From Clostridia bacterium (GTDB lineage Bacteria > Bacillota > Clostridia > Christensenellales > Borkfalkiaceae), in NCBI GenBank assembly GCA_900767885.1, contig CAAGAU010000010.1:1-33164 (forward strand): DNA of 33,164 bases, read 5' to 3'. Both the position numbers and the translations under genes were made by a program. Positions 8,045 to 16,852 of this stretch are shown piece after piece. The notes beneath the pieces were generated by a model. It saw nothing but the letters and a program-made list of their open reading frames with translations. It had not been told where the DNA came from and ran no database searches. The first letter of the stretch is position 1. The number at the start of each line of letters is the position of its first letter.

Positions 8045-10060
8045 TTACAGCGAATTCAGGTAGTCGGTAAACGCGCCGTCGGGTTCGATTTCCTTAAAGC
8101 GCGACACGCCGAGCCTTAATCCCGTTTCTTTCAGCCTTGCTTTCAGCGCGCTCAACTTATCTTGCGTAAGGTAATCCGAGCGCAACTGCAAAGTAGCGTA
8201 AGCGGGGAAAATCCATTCTATATCTATATGGGTTTTGAGTGTTTCGTAAGCGGCGGGATCGGCGGTTTTATAAAACTCGATCGCACTTAACGCCTCGTCG
8301 CACATATCCAACCACGATTTAAGCGTAGCGTACGGAAAGTTCATCGGATTGGCAACGCTGCTTACGTACTCGGTTTCCTTTTTGTATTTCGCGTTGTGCA
8401 ACCGCATGGATTCGAGCATGTTTTTCATAATCGGCGCGGCGTCTTTATACATGGCGTTCATAAACCTGTCCACGAGTTCCTCGGTATTAAGCGAAGTGTT
8501 CCACGTAAGTTTAGATTGCAGATATATACTCAGCGCGTTAAAGCCCGTGGACGCACCCGTCTGATAAGACTGCGAATTCTGATAATAATACGTCGCGTTG
8601 AAGGAGGCGAAATACTTATACCCTTCCGCGTTGAAAAGCGAAAATCCGTCGTGGAAGTACAAATAGTTCTGGAAATTGGTGCTGTACGTCCAGAACCACA
8701 TCGTGTCGGATATAGACGCCCACTTCGCTATCTGAATACGACCGTTGTCGTTCTTTTCGTGGTACATATTCAACTCTTCTTCGAGCATATTCATAAGCGC
8801 GAGCCATACCGAAACGCCCTTATCGAGTTTAAGTTCGGGAGCGTTGGGAACGTAAGCGTTCTGCGCATCGTCCCACTTCGCGGGCGCGATCGCAAACGAA
8901 TTGTACGCGAAAAACACCAACTCGAAATCATCCCTGTAATATAACGCGTTGTCTTTATTTTCTTCGAGCCATACCCTTAAATATTCGTTGACTTTGTTTA
9001 TGAATATTATCAGAGTCGCCGCGGGCGAACCGTACTCGGCAACCGCTTTTGAGCAGGTATCGCAGGAACAGGTATCGTTGTTATCTTCTACCGTAAGACT
9101 GACGGCGTTCATATTAGGATATAAATCCGTGGTATACGTCATGAGCGACGCCTCGATTTTTTCGGCGCAAGCCAAAGCCATAAGGTTAAACTCCCGCTCG
9201 TCGCCGTGAGCGGTATAACACAAAACGTCGCCCGCGTCGCCGAACCATTCGGAGTGTCCGGAATATTCGGGATCGGTACGCGGTAAATATTTACTCGAAT
9301 TGTGAACGGTTGCCGACGGAGAAGTCCTGTCCGCTTTGCCGTCCGAAGTCATCTTTTCGTGTATCGGCAAAAGATAACTGCCCGAATAAAGCGGCATACG
9401 CAGACGGTTTTTAAAGTCCTGGGTCAAAAATCCGTAATTCGTGCTGCGGCGAAGTATATCGGGAATATCGGTTACGTCGTAATTATACAACTTCTTTTCG
9501 GTAACGTTTGTATCTATCTCCATACAATCGAGATAATACTGCTCGTAATTGAAAGTAAGTTGCATAAAATCGTATACGGCGTAAAGCGTACCGTATTGTC
9601 CGCCGCCTAAAATATACACCGATTTATCCTTGGTTATTATTCTTACCCCGTCCTCCGTCAGCGACGATTTATCAAAGGTTATATCCGCGGTTTTGAATAA
9701 CTCGTTTTCTCCTATCGAAATATATTTCGCGGAAGAAGTATGAGTAAGACCCGTATCGACCGCCTCGGGAATATTTATGCCCGTAGCCTGCTTAAAAAGA
9801 GTTTTAAACTCGTTTTTGGCAGTTTTTTCGATATCCGTCATTTTGGCTTTTACGACTAAAACGTAGTCCGTTTTTCCGTTTTTGACGAGATATTCGGCGG
9901 TTTCGGTAAAATTAAGGTTATGCACGCCTTCAAGCGTCGATTTATTCTCCGGTTTTGCAATAGTTTTTACGTCGTCGTTATTCTTTTTGCAACCGGACAG
10001 CGAAAAACAACTTATCGTCGCAAGCAATATACATATAAATTTAATAAACGATTTTTTCAT
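8045..10060 (-). CDS. DUF4838 lipoprotein, alpha-glucuronidase-like
   Basis: This is a 671-residue lipoprotein with lipobox LSGC and lipidated Cys24. Residues about 50-190 resemble the N-terminal domain found before GH20/GH67-type catalytic domains (Y-I-S-I-G near 113-117 and Y-G-T-L-Y-A-V-Y-D-F near 156-165). A DUF4838-type region follows, with the signature E-D-N-N-D-T-C-S-C-D-T-C at 325-336, then a long helical C-terminus. DUF4838 proteins occur in glycan-use loci and are thought to be glycosidase-like, without established activity as far as I know. The ATG has a strong GGAGGT 5 nt upstream. It lies 13 nt after the Ig/lectin gene and is paralogous to the frameshifted gene at 16853-19429. 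Confidence 0.8.
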   Translation of the reverse strand: MKKSFIKFICILLATISCFSLSGCKKNNDDVKTIAKPENKSTLEGVHNLNFTETAEYLVKNGKTDYVLVVKAKMTDIEKTAKNEFKTLFKQATGINIPEAVDTGLTHTSSAKYISIGENELFKTADITFDKSSLTEDGVRIITKDKSVYILGGGQYGTLYAVYDFMQLTFNYEQYYLDCMEIDTNVTEKKLYNYDVTDIPDILRRSTNYGFLTQDFKNRLRMPLYSGSYLLPIHEKMTSDGKADRTSPSATVHNSSKYLPRTDPEYSGHSEWFGDAGDVLCYTAHGDEREFNLMALACAEKIEASLMTYTTDLYPNMNAVSLTVEDNNDTCSCDTCSKAVAEYGSPAATLIIFINKVNEYLRVWLEENKDNALYYRDDFELVFFAYNSFAIAPAKWDDAQNAYVPNAPELKLDKGVSVWLALMNMLEEELNMYHEKNDNGRIQIAKWASISDTMWFWTYSTNFQNYLYFHDGFSLFNAEGYKYFASFNATYYYQNSQSYQTGASTGFNALSIYLQSKLTWNTSLNTEELVDRFMNAMYKDAAPIMKNMLESMRLHNAKYKKETEYVSSVANPMNFPYATLKSWLDMCDEALSAIEFYKTADPAAYETLKTHIDIEWIFPAYATLQLRSDYLTQDKLSALKARLKETGLRLGVSRFKEIEPDGAFTDYLNSL

Positions 10061-10073
10061 TTCGCACCTCCGC

Positions 10074-13064
10074 TTATCCGACTATAAGCGTATAACTTGC
10101 AACGCCGACGTTTCCCGCTTCGTCCGAACAATAAACGTAAACGGTATAAGTGCCTGCATACCTTGCGGCAAACTCCTCACCGACGAATATTACGGAATTT
10201 TGTTTTTTATCCGTAACTATAACGGTTACGCTTAATTTTTCCACTGCGGTCAGATTATCCGAAACTGTATAATTGTCCAACCTTACTACGGTTAAAACTT
10301 TCATTTTAACCACGCTTTCTTTTACCGTAACGGTGGGTTTAACGGCGTCCTCTACGTTTATAACGCAAGGCAGATTGGTTACGTTGCCGCTTTGATCCTC
10401 CGCCCTGTAATTTACCCTGTAATTGCCGTAAGCGTTTAAAGAAATCGTATATTTTTCGGTAGCGAGAACCGTACCGTCCAATCTTATCCCCTCGTCCGAA
10501 ACGACGTAGTTATCGGAAGGATCGGTAACCTCTATCGTAAGTTTGCCGTATACGCTCGGCGAAATAACGTCGGTATAGTATGCCGGTTCGAGAGTGATTT
10601 TCTCGTTCAGATCATATCTGCCCGACCTGTCCGTAAACGAAACGAGCGGTTCGATAACGTCGAAATAAGTAGTGGTAAAAGGCTGATTGTTTACCGTGGT
10701 TACTTCAAAGTAAGCCTCGCCGTTTATATCCTCGCAAATGACGTCGAGAAAGAACAAATCTTTCGTAAACGTATTTTCGAGCGGTACTGCCGTATCGCCG
10801 GGTAAAATCAATTTTTTATTTGAATTATCGTAGCGCAAAGTCTTTATGGCGTTATCCGCAAAACTGCCCGACGACTTATATATTTCTCCGTTCACAACCG
10901 CCCCGAGTCCGCCGATTATATTGTATAACTTAACGATAATCGCGTTATCGCTATCGTAACAATCGGTAAGCCTTATGGTAAAGGCTTTATAATACGCGCC
11001 CGTAGGAATAGTAAAGTCGAGCCTGAAATTACTGAACGACAAAGCGTTTATAAACTGCAATTCGCCGTTGCCGGAAGTGTCGTTCGCCGTATAACGAATC
11101 CTGTTGGCGGTGGAATCGGCGGTAAAATCGCCCCGGAAATAAGCCGACATATCAAACTTGCCGTTAAAGCCTACGTCCACTATTTTTATCTCGCCGCTTT
11201 CGATTACCTCGTTGCCGCTTACGTATTTTATTCTTGCCTTTTCGTTCCCCGTAACCTTAAAGGATTTTACGTCGGTTTTAACGTATTCGCCGTCGTCGTA
11301 TTTCACGAAAAATTCCGTGGCGGCGTAATCGTTTTTCTTACCCGTAAACGCATAAGCCTTTAACTCGTCGAGGGAATATTCCGCGCCTTTGATAAAATAT
11401 CTCGGCGCGCTCGCCTTATCAAGAAACTTAACCGCGTCGGACGCAACGCTCTCGACTTCATAAGAAAACTCGTAAGAATTGATATTATCGTAATAGCGAT
11501 ATTTTATCTCGTAAGTTCCCACTTTAAGCGGTAAAAATTCGCCGTTTTCTATTTTGGTTTCCTCGCCGCCGTACGCCGCGCTTATATCAACCGTAACTTC
11601 GCCGTTTAAGCCGTTTACGGCGTATTCGGGCAGAGTTACCGCGTAACCCGCTTTAAGTCGGGATAATTTATCCACGGAAAAATCTATCGCCTTGCCGCTT
11701 TGGGTCTGCACGCAGTTTACGGTTACGGTTTTTACCGTCTGATTGCCGTAAAAGTCCGCGGCGGTATAAACGATAGTATACGCGCCCGGGCGCTTGGCAA
11801 CGAATTTGCCGTCTTTAACGAATACGATACTTCTTTTGCTCGACTCGTAGTTAAAATAAACCGACGCGGAAACCGTCGCTTTGCTTACGTCGGTCGCGGT
11901 CGCTTCGAATATCGGAATAGTTTCGCCTTTCGCGCAATAAACTGTTCCCGACTCCGGCACGCGTTCGTCTATACTTAAAACGGGGGCGGTTTCGTCCTTA
12001 TAGTCGGTAACAGTCAGTCCTTCCGAAGAAACGCCGCATATTTGCGAAATCTCAATTCTCGCCGCACTCTCGTTATAGTTTTCGGCGTAAACGGAAAGAT
12101 ATACCTCGCCCGTAGTAAAGCCGCCGAACGTGTTTTTGCCGTAAATATCCGCGTTGCAAAGTTGAGTTACTCTTACGTAGTCGCCCGAACGATTGGTTAT
12201 ATAAACGTCGCCGGTTAAAGCGTTATAACGCCAGGTAAAGCCTGCGGGAGCGGTCGCGCCGCTCGAATGACCCAATACCGCGCCGTATCTCGAAGTGGCG
12301 GCATACCATTCTTCGCCGTCGATATAGATCGGCGTACCCGTTGCGGAAACTCTCGGATTTTTGTTAAGACCGGATAACGTCTGTCCGCTCGCACCCGCCC
12401 TCGCGTGTACCGACGATTTCGCCTCGTACCAGAGTAAAAAGTCGATATAAACCGAGGAGTCGTAACAATCGGTAAGTCTTACGACTATGTTACCCACGTC
12501 CGCCGCGTCGGGTAATTGAGGCGTATAGAGCGTTATAAAGCCGTCTTCGCCGAAATCGTTTACGTTGACGGGGACGTTATAACCGAACGTATCTCCGCTT
12601 GCAAGCGATATTTTTATACCGTTCGTCTTGCCTGTCGCCTTTGCAAATTCCGAGGTGAGTTCTGCGTATTCGGCGGAAGAATATTCCGACGAAACCCCGA
12701 AATTTTTGTTTATAACCGAAAAACTTTTTTCCGCGCTCAGAATTAAATTCCGAGTTTTCAATGAGTAAACCGCCTTATACTCCCCGTATAAATCGAGCGT
12801 GTAAGTTTGCTTGCCGTAAGCGTTTCCGTCGGGATAGACGAGCGCGCTTTCGGTAAGTTCGTACTCCTCCCCGTCGTAAGACACTTTTACTTCCGACGGC
12901 AACGATATTTCCTGGTTAAGGTAATATTCGTCTTTTATTTCGTTCTCGGGGAAAGCCACTTTCGCCGCCATAACCTTATTGTCGGGTTTAAACGCTATAA
13001 ACGCGCCCGCCGCCAAGGCAAAAACGGAAAGCAGTATTACGATTGCTTTTCTTTTTACTTTCAT
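10074..13064 (-). CDS. Large secreted Ig/lectin-like surface protein
   Basis: This 996-residue protein has an N-terminal signal peptide (hydrophobic core about 7-25, possible cleavage after VMA) but no lipobox, LPXTG motif or C-terminal membrane segment. It is beta-rich throughout. Two distant segments share R-L-T-D-C-Y-D-S (196-203 and 698-705), each in a domain resembling a concanavalin/laminin-G sandwich. Ig-like domains with A-G-x-Y-T-V/I-x-Y and D-x-x-G-N motifs fill 360-550 and 810-996. It probably binds glycan at the surface. How it stays attached is unclear, and an uncleaved signal peptide is one option. Ribosome site AGGAG lies 7 nt upstream. It sits directly downstream of the permease genes. 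Confidence 0.75.
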   Translation of the reverse strand: MKVKRKAIVILLSVFALAAGAFIAFKPDNKVMAAKVAFPENEIKDEYYLNQEISLPSEVKVSYDGEEYELTESALVYPDGNAYGKQTYTLDLYGEYKAVYSLKTRNLILSAEKSFSVINKNFGVSSEYSSAEYAELTSEFAKATGKTNGIKISLASGDTFGYNVPVNVNDFGEDGFITLYTPQLPDAADVGNIVVRLTDCYDSSVYIDFLLWYEAKSSVHARAGASGQTLSGLNKNPRVSATGTPIYIDGEEWYAATSRYGAVLGHSSGATAPAGFTWRYNALTGDVYITNRSGDYVRVTQLCNADIYGKNTFGGFTTGEVYLSVYAENYNESAARIEISQICGVSSEGLTVTDYKDETAPVLSIDERVPESGTVYCAKGETIPIFEATATDVSKATVSASVYFNYESSKRSIVFVKDGKFVAKRPGAYTIVYTAADFYGNQTVKTVTVNCVQTQSGKAIDFSVDKLSRLKAGYAVTLPEYAVNGLNGEVTVDISAAYGGEETKIENGEFLPLKVGTYEIKYRYYDNINSYEFSYEVESVASDAVKFLDKASAPRYFIKGAEYSLDELKAYAFTGKKNDYAATEFFVKYDDGEYVKTDVKSFKVTGNEKARIKYVSGNEVIESGEIKIVDVGFNGKFDMSAYFRGDFTADSTANRIRYTANDTSGNGELQFINALSFSNFRLDFTIPTGAYYKAFTIRLTDCYDSDNAIIVKLYNIIGGLGAVVNGEIYKSSGSFADNAIKTLRYDNSNKKLILPGDTAVPLENTFTKDLFFLDVICEDINGEAYFEVTTVNNQPFTTTYFDVIEPLVSFTDRSGRYDLNEKITLEPAYYTDVISPSVYGKLTIEVTDPSDNYVVSDEGIRLDGTVLATEKYTISLNAYGNYRVNYRAEDQSGNVTNLPCVINVEDAVKPTVTVKESVVKMKVLTVVRLDNYTVSDNLTAVEKLSVTVIVTDKKQNSVIFVGEEFAARYAGTYTVYVYCSDEAGNVGVASYTLIVG

Positions 13065-13086
13065 CTTTTAATCTCCTGCCAACAGG

Positions 13087-14061
13087 TCAGCCTTTTATAC
13101 CGCCCATGGATATGTCTCCTACGAGTTTTTTATTGAACACGCAATAAATTACGAGTATCGGCATGGCAAGCATAAGGCAAGCCGCTATTTCTACGGGGTG
13201 TTTGCCCTTCACCGCCACGTCCAACCCGGGCGCGTTTACCGTCGAAAACAGATATACGACGTAAGCGAGCGTGGGCTTAGTGGGCAAATACAACAAAGGA
13301 GTCTGATAATCGTTCCATAAGTTTATAAACTGAATTAAAAACACAGAGCCTATGATGTTTGCGGAAAGCGGAACGATTATTCTTACCAGAATATCGAGTT
13401 GAGATGCTCCGTCTATTTCCGCCGCCTCCGCATAAGCGTCGTGCATACCTTGGTAAAAGGCTAAAAACACGAAGAAATACATACCCGAAAAATGGAATTT
13501 TTGTATCCAGTTGCCTATAAAGGTATCGTACAGCCCCGCCCACCGTAAAAACGAAAGTTCGGACGGATAGTTGCCTACTATGGGTATCATCATAAACAGC
13601 AAATATATCGTAATCTGAATTTTGCTGAATTTAAACTTGTATTTTGCGCACATATAACCGCCTACGGCAGGCACGAAGGCTAAGATAAAACTGCCCACGC
13701 CCACGTAAAGCAGCGTATACCAAAGGTAAGTCAAAAACGAAACCGTCTGACCGTTTCCGCCCAGAGTATGCGCGACTTTGGTAGTACCCGAATAGTATGC
13801 GGTAGAATATTGCAAAGTACCCATATATTTAAATACGGTGGTAAAGTTTGCAAGGCGCAAAGTTTCGTTTTTACTGAATTCCATATTCGGCAAGCCGATA
13901 TAGTTAGCCATAAACTCGAAGTCTATATCGCTTTTGAGCGAAGTGAGCAACCCCCACGCAAGGACGAGCAAAATCGAGGCGGCGTAAAGGAACAAAACTA
14001 TAAAGGTTATTATAATAACCGGATGTTTATTAAGTTGATTTTTAGTTTCCGACCTTTTCAT
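13087..14061 (-). CDS. ABC sugar transporter permease, MalG type
   Basis: This is a 324-residue membrane protein with about six hydrophobic segments, the first at about 14-40. The EAA loop that docks the ATPase reads E-A-A-E-I-D-G-A-S at 212-220, followed by I-V-P. It fits the carbohydrate-uptake (CUT1) inner-membrane subunit that pairs with the gene immediately upstream. The stop of that gene is only 6 nt before this start, with GAGGA as the ribosome site. A loop of about 65 residues between the first two membrane segments (45-108) is longer than I would expect. No ATP-binding subunit is encoded nearby, so a shared MsmX-type ATPase is presumably used. Confidence 0.9.
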   Translation of the reverse strand: MKRSETKNQLNKHPVIIITFIVLFLYAASILLVLAWGLLTSLKSDIDFEFMANYIGLPNMEFSKNETLRLANFTTVFKYMGTLQYSTAYYSGTTKVAHTLGGNGQTVSFLTYLWYTLLYVGVGSFILAFVPAVGGYMCAKYKFKFSKIQITIYLLFMMIPIVGNYPSELSFLRWAGLYDTFIGNWIQKFHFSGMYFFVFLAFYQGMHDAYAEAAEIDGASQLDILVRIIVPLSANIIGSVFLIQFINLWNDYQTPLLYLPTKPTLAYVVYLFSTVNAPGLDVAVKGKHPVEIAACLMLAMPILVIYCVFNKKLVGDISMGGIKG

Positions 14062-14067
14062 TTGCTT

Positions 14068-15036
14068 TTAATCCTCGCTCGGTCCGTACTTGTCGAACAG
14101 TTTTCTTACGATAAACGTTACGGGCGCAACGAACAACGTAAGTATAAGCCCTAGCGCGGCAAGTTGCGGATAGTTAAGATATCCGCTCGTCGCACCCACG
14201 TTGATATAGTCCGCTCTCGACGCCGCTTTATAAAGGTAATATCCCATGGTTTCGAGCGCGGCGGGCGCTTCGTAAGCGTAAAACGTATACAAATTCATCT
14301 GATTGGTAAAAATGCCCGTCATACCGAGAATTATAAACGTGGAAACGGTAGTGAAAATCATCGGTACGGAGATATAGAAAAATTCCTGCATCGGGGTCGC
14401 GCCGTCCAGTTGCGCGGACTCTACCACCGAGGAATTTATCCCGCTCATCGCGCCCGTAAACATAAGCACGTTCACTCCGAACGAAACCCACACGTTGAAA
14501 AACAAAACCGAAATATAGGTTTGGTTCATATTTTCCGAAAGGGGTACGAGCAGTTGCGGCATTCCTTTGAATATCGCGGGCATCGCGTAATTCATCACGT
14601 TTTTAAAAAGCAACGCGAAAATCATTGGCGAAACGATATTCGGCATATAAAGTATCACTTTATAAAAACCCGAAAACCTGCACTTTTTGCAAAGGTAAAA
14701 CGAAAAGATTAGCGCAAGCGGAATGGTAATAAACATATTAGTCGCAAACAAAAGCGACGAATTTAATATCATTTTGCCCGACGAGATAAAAAATTTCCAC
14801 GCAGTAGAAAAATTCTGAAAACCCGCAAATTGCCTTATTATTCCGTCCGTGCCGTCGGTGCGGTAAGTATAAAGTTCAAACGCCATTTTTACGGAATTGA
14901 AATTTATATAAAACGTAAATATGCAAAATTGCAAAACGGGCAACGCGCAGATAAGCGTGTAAAATATTACGCGCTTACCCGTCCTCGTTTTAAAATAATT
15001 TATACCGCCGTTTTTCGTCGACTGAGTATCGTTCAT
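14068..15036 (-). CDS. ABC sugar transporter permease, MalF/LplB type
   Basis: This permease of about 322 residues has six predicted membrane segments and an EAA loop variant E-S-A-Q-L-D-G-A near residues 206-213, followed by I-S-V-P. It is the partner of the MalG-type subunit. Two ATGs are possible, at 15045 and 15036. The only Shine-Dalgarno-like sequence (GAG at 15046-15048) is correctly spaced for 15036, so I prefer that start, but the other differs by only three residues. It starts right after the binding-protein gene stop, which implies translational coupling. Confidence 0.88.
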   Translation of the reverse strand: MNDTQSTKNGGINYFKTRTGKRVIFYTLICALPVLQFCIFTFYINFNSVKMAFELYTYRTDGTDGIIRQFAGFQNFSTAWKFFISSGKMILNSSLLFATNMFITIPLALIFSFYLCKKCRFSGFYKVILYMPNIVSPMIFALLFKNVMNYAMPAIFKGMPQLLVPLSENMNQTYISVLFFNVWVSFGVNVLMFTGAMSGINSSVVESAQLDGATPMQEFFYISVPMIFTTVSTFIILGMTGIFTNQMNLYTFYAYEAPAALETMGYYLYKAASRADYINVGATSGYLNYPQLAALGLILTLFVAPVTFIVRKLFDKYGPSED

Positions 15037-15049
15037 CGTCTTCATCTCG

Positions 15050-16783
15050 TTATTTAGTCAAAGTAGCCCAGTAAGTAGAAGTAAATCTCGTAGCGTTAAA
15101 TACGCTTACCGCGTTTTCGCCCTCGTAATACGCAACGAGGTAACCGTCGTAACGGTCGTTTCCGTTGTTTTTTAACTTCGGACCTAAGGTTTGCATCGAA
15201 CCGAGTTCTATTTTAAGCACGCCTCTGTTATATTTAAACGTGTTGTTGTCGCCCGTAAACAGCATTACGTCGCTGTTTTTGCGCAGTTTAAGCAAGTCGC
15301 TGTAAAACACCGAATTTACTTTGCTTTCGTCTACGGAATAATCTATGGGGCGCATACTGCCGGTAGTTTCGGTAAAGAGTTGCAGTTCTTCCTGCGAGTA
15401 GCAGAATTTTACGAAATCTATGCTCGCCTGCTTTAATTCCTCGTTATCCTTGATATTGTTGTTTATATAGCAAACGCCCATACCCGTATCTATAAGGGTA
15501 TTCTTTCTGCCGTTGCCTTCGGTTACGGTAGTATTAAGCGAAGTCGGCAAAGGCATCCACTTTACTTTTCTATCGTTTACGTCTTTTTTGGTAAGCGCAT
15601 GATATTTAGCGGTATTGCCCGCCATATCGCTTTCCACGTACCAGTAAGAACCGTCTATAAACATACCCTTTCTGCTGCTGTTAGGCACGCCCGAACCGCC
15701 GAGAAGAGTATTAAGTTGGCTTTGGTTGTGGTTAATGGCTTTACCGTCGGAGAACGGCATATAACCCTCTTTATAGATTATTTCGAGAAACGCCGCGGCG
15801 TAATATTTAGCAGCCATATCGTTGCTGCGATAGCCGTTCGCCTCGGTTATGCTCACCTTTTCGGTAACGGGTTTTTTAAGGTAATCTATCCCCGGGAACA
15901 AATTCTCGTTAGTAAACATAAGATTACCGTTGTCGTCGAGTTTAACGACTTCCGCCTCGCTCCCGTCAAAGGTATAACAGGTTTTCATCGCGTCGTAACC
16001 CGCAAGCGACGCCCAGAGTCCCGCTATGAGATATTTGGAATACCCCGGGTACAAACTCGACATATAAATGGGGTCTTTTACGCCGTTGTTTTTAAGATAT
16101 GCGCAAAGAATGAGCATTTCCTGCAAAGAACTCGGTAAACCGTCGTCCTCGTTACCCGATACGCCGTCCGGTCCGCAAGATTTTTTCGCGCCCGATTTAC
16201 CCACGAAAGTTGCCGTGCCGAATTTACCGCTGTCGTATTCCAGTCCGCTTTCGCCGGGAGCGGCAAAATACGCTCCGCAAAAATCAAACGTTTCCTGATC
16301 GTAGGACATACCCGAATAGAATTCCCAACCGGGCAACACGTAATACTTATTATCGTTGCCTTTAAGCGCGGGGAGCATCTCGGGTTTAATGCGACTTTCC
16401 AAAGTTTTTCCGTTTTCTTCGGTCTGAAGGACTTCGGTAAGATCCATTAAAAGTCCGCTCTGCATAAGGTTGTAAGTATCTACCCTTTCGATAAAGTACA
16501 CGTTATACGCGGCGGAAGCCATTGCGGCAGTACCCAGACCGTTACCGGGGGTAATATTTATCTTTACGCCCTTTTTACCGTTTGCGTAAGAATGGTCCGC
16601 CATTTTAGCGGTGAAACGGTCGGCGGCGTTTTTAAGCCACACGCTGCCTACGCCTCCGTTATGTACGGCAACTTCCAGCACGGTTACTCCGCCGTCGGAC
16701 TTGTTACCGCCGCCGCAAGCCGTAAAGGACAAAGCGGTTACCGCACACAGTGTAAGAGATAAAATTTTCTTCCAGATTTTCAT
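15050..16783 (-). CDS. ABC transporter sugar-binding lipoprotein
   Basis: This is a 577-residue extracellular solute-binding protein. The signal peptide ends in F-T-A-C (lipidated Cys23), followed by a GGGNKSDGG tether. The body resembles family 1 solute-binding proteins for oligosaccharides, with segments rich in Trp, Tyr and Asp. It is longer than a typical maltose-binding protein (about 400 residues), similar to LplA-type proteins for complex oligosaccharides. An in-frame ATG lies 11 codons upstream at 16816, but AGGAG (16792-16796) is 8 nt from the ATG at 16783. The importer trio (this gene and the two permeases) is contiguous. Confidence 0.88.
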   Translation of the reverse strand: MKIWKKILSLTLCAVTALSFTACGGGNKSDGGVTVLEVAVHNGGVGSVWLKNAADRFTAKMADHSYANGKKGVKINITPGNGLGTAAMASAAYNVYFIERVDTYNLMQSGLLMDLTEVLQTEENGKTLESRIKPEMLPALKGNDNKYYVLPGWEFYSGMSYDQETFDFCGAYFAAPGESGLEYDSGKFGTATFVGKSGAKKSCGPDGVSGNEDDGLPSSLQEMLILCAYLKNNGVKDPIYMSSLYPGYSKYLIAGLWASLAGYDAMKTCYTFDGSEAEVVKLDDNGNLMFTNENLFPGIDYLKKPVTEKVSITEANGYRSNDMAAKYYAAAFLEIIYKEGYMPFSDGKAINHNQSQLNTLLGGSGVPNSSRKGMFIDGSYWYVESDMAGNTAKYHALTKKDVNDRKVKWMPLPTSLNTTVTEGNGRKNTLIDTGMGVCYINNNIKDNEELKQASIDFVKFCYSQEELQLFTETTGSMRPIDYSVDESKVNSVFYSDLLKLRKNSDVMLFTGDNNTFKYNRGVLKIELGSMQTLGPKLKNNGNDRYDGYLVAYYEGENAVSVFNATRFTSTYWATLTK

Positions 16784-16816
16784 AAAGCAATCTCCTGTCG
16801 AGTTTATATAAATCAT

Positions 16817-16836
16817 ATCGGATTTTTTCGTCCGAT
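16817..16836 (-). other. Small intercistronic hairpin before the binding-protein gene
   Basis: ATCGGA and TCCGAT arms (817-822 and 831-836 of the 16-kb block) enclose an 8-nt loop in the 69-nt gap before the binding-protein gene. No T-run follows on the minus strand, so it is not a convincing terminator. It could be an mRNA-processing or stability element. Confidence 0.3.
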
Positions 16837-16852
16837 AGAAATTTTTCGTTTG

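Noticed and set aside
13087..16783. Missing ABC ATPase as evidence of a broken importer
   Set aside because: Many Gram-positive oligosaccharide importers share an MsmX-type ATPase encoded elsewhere, so its absence here is normal.
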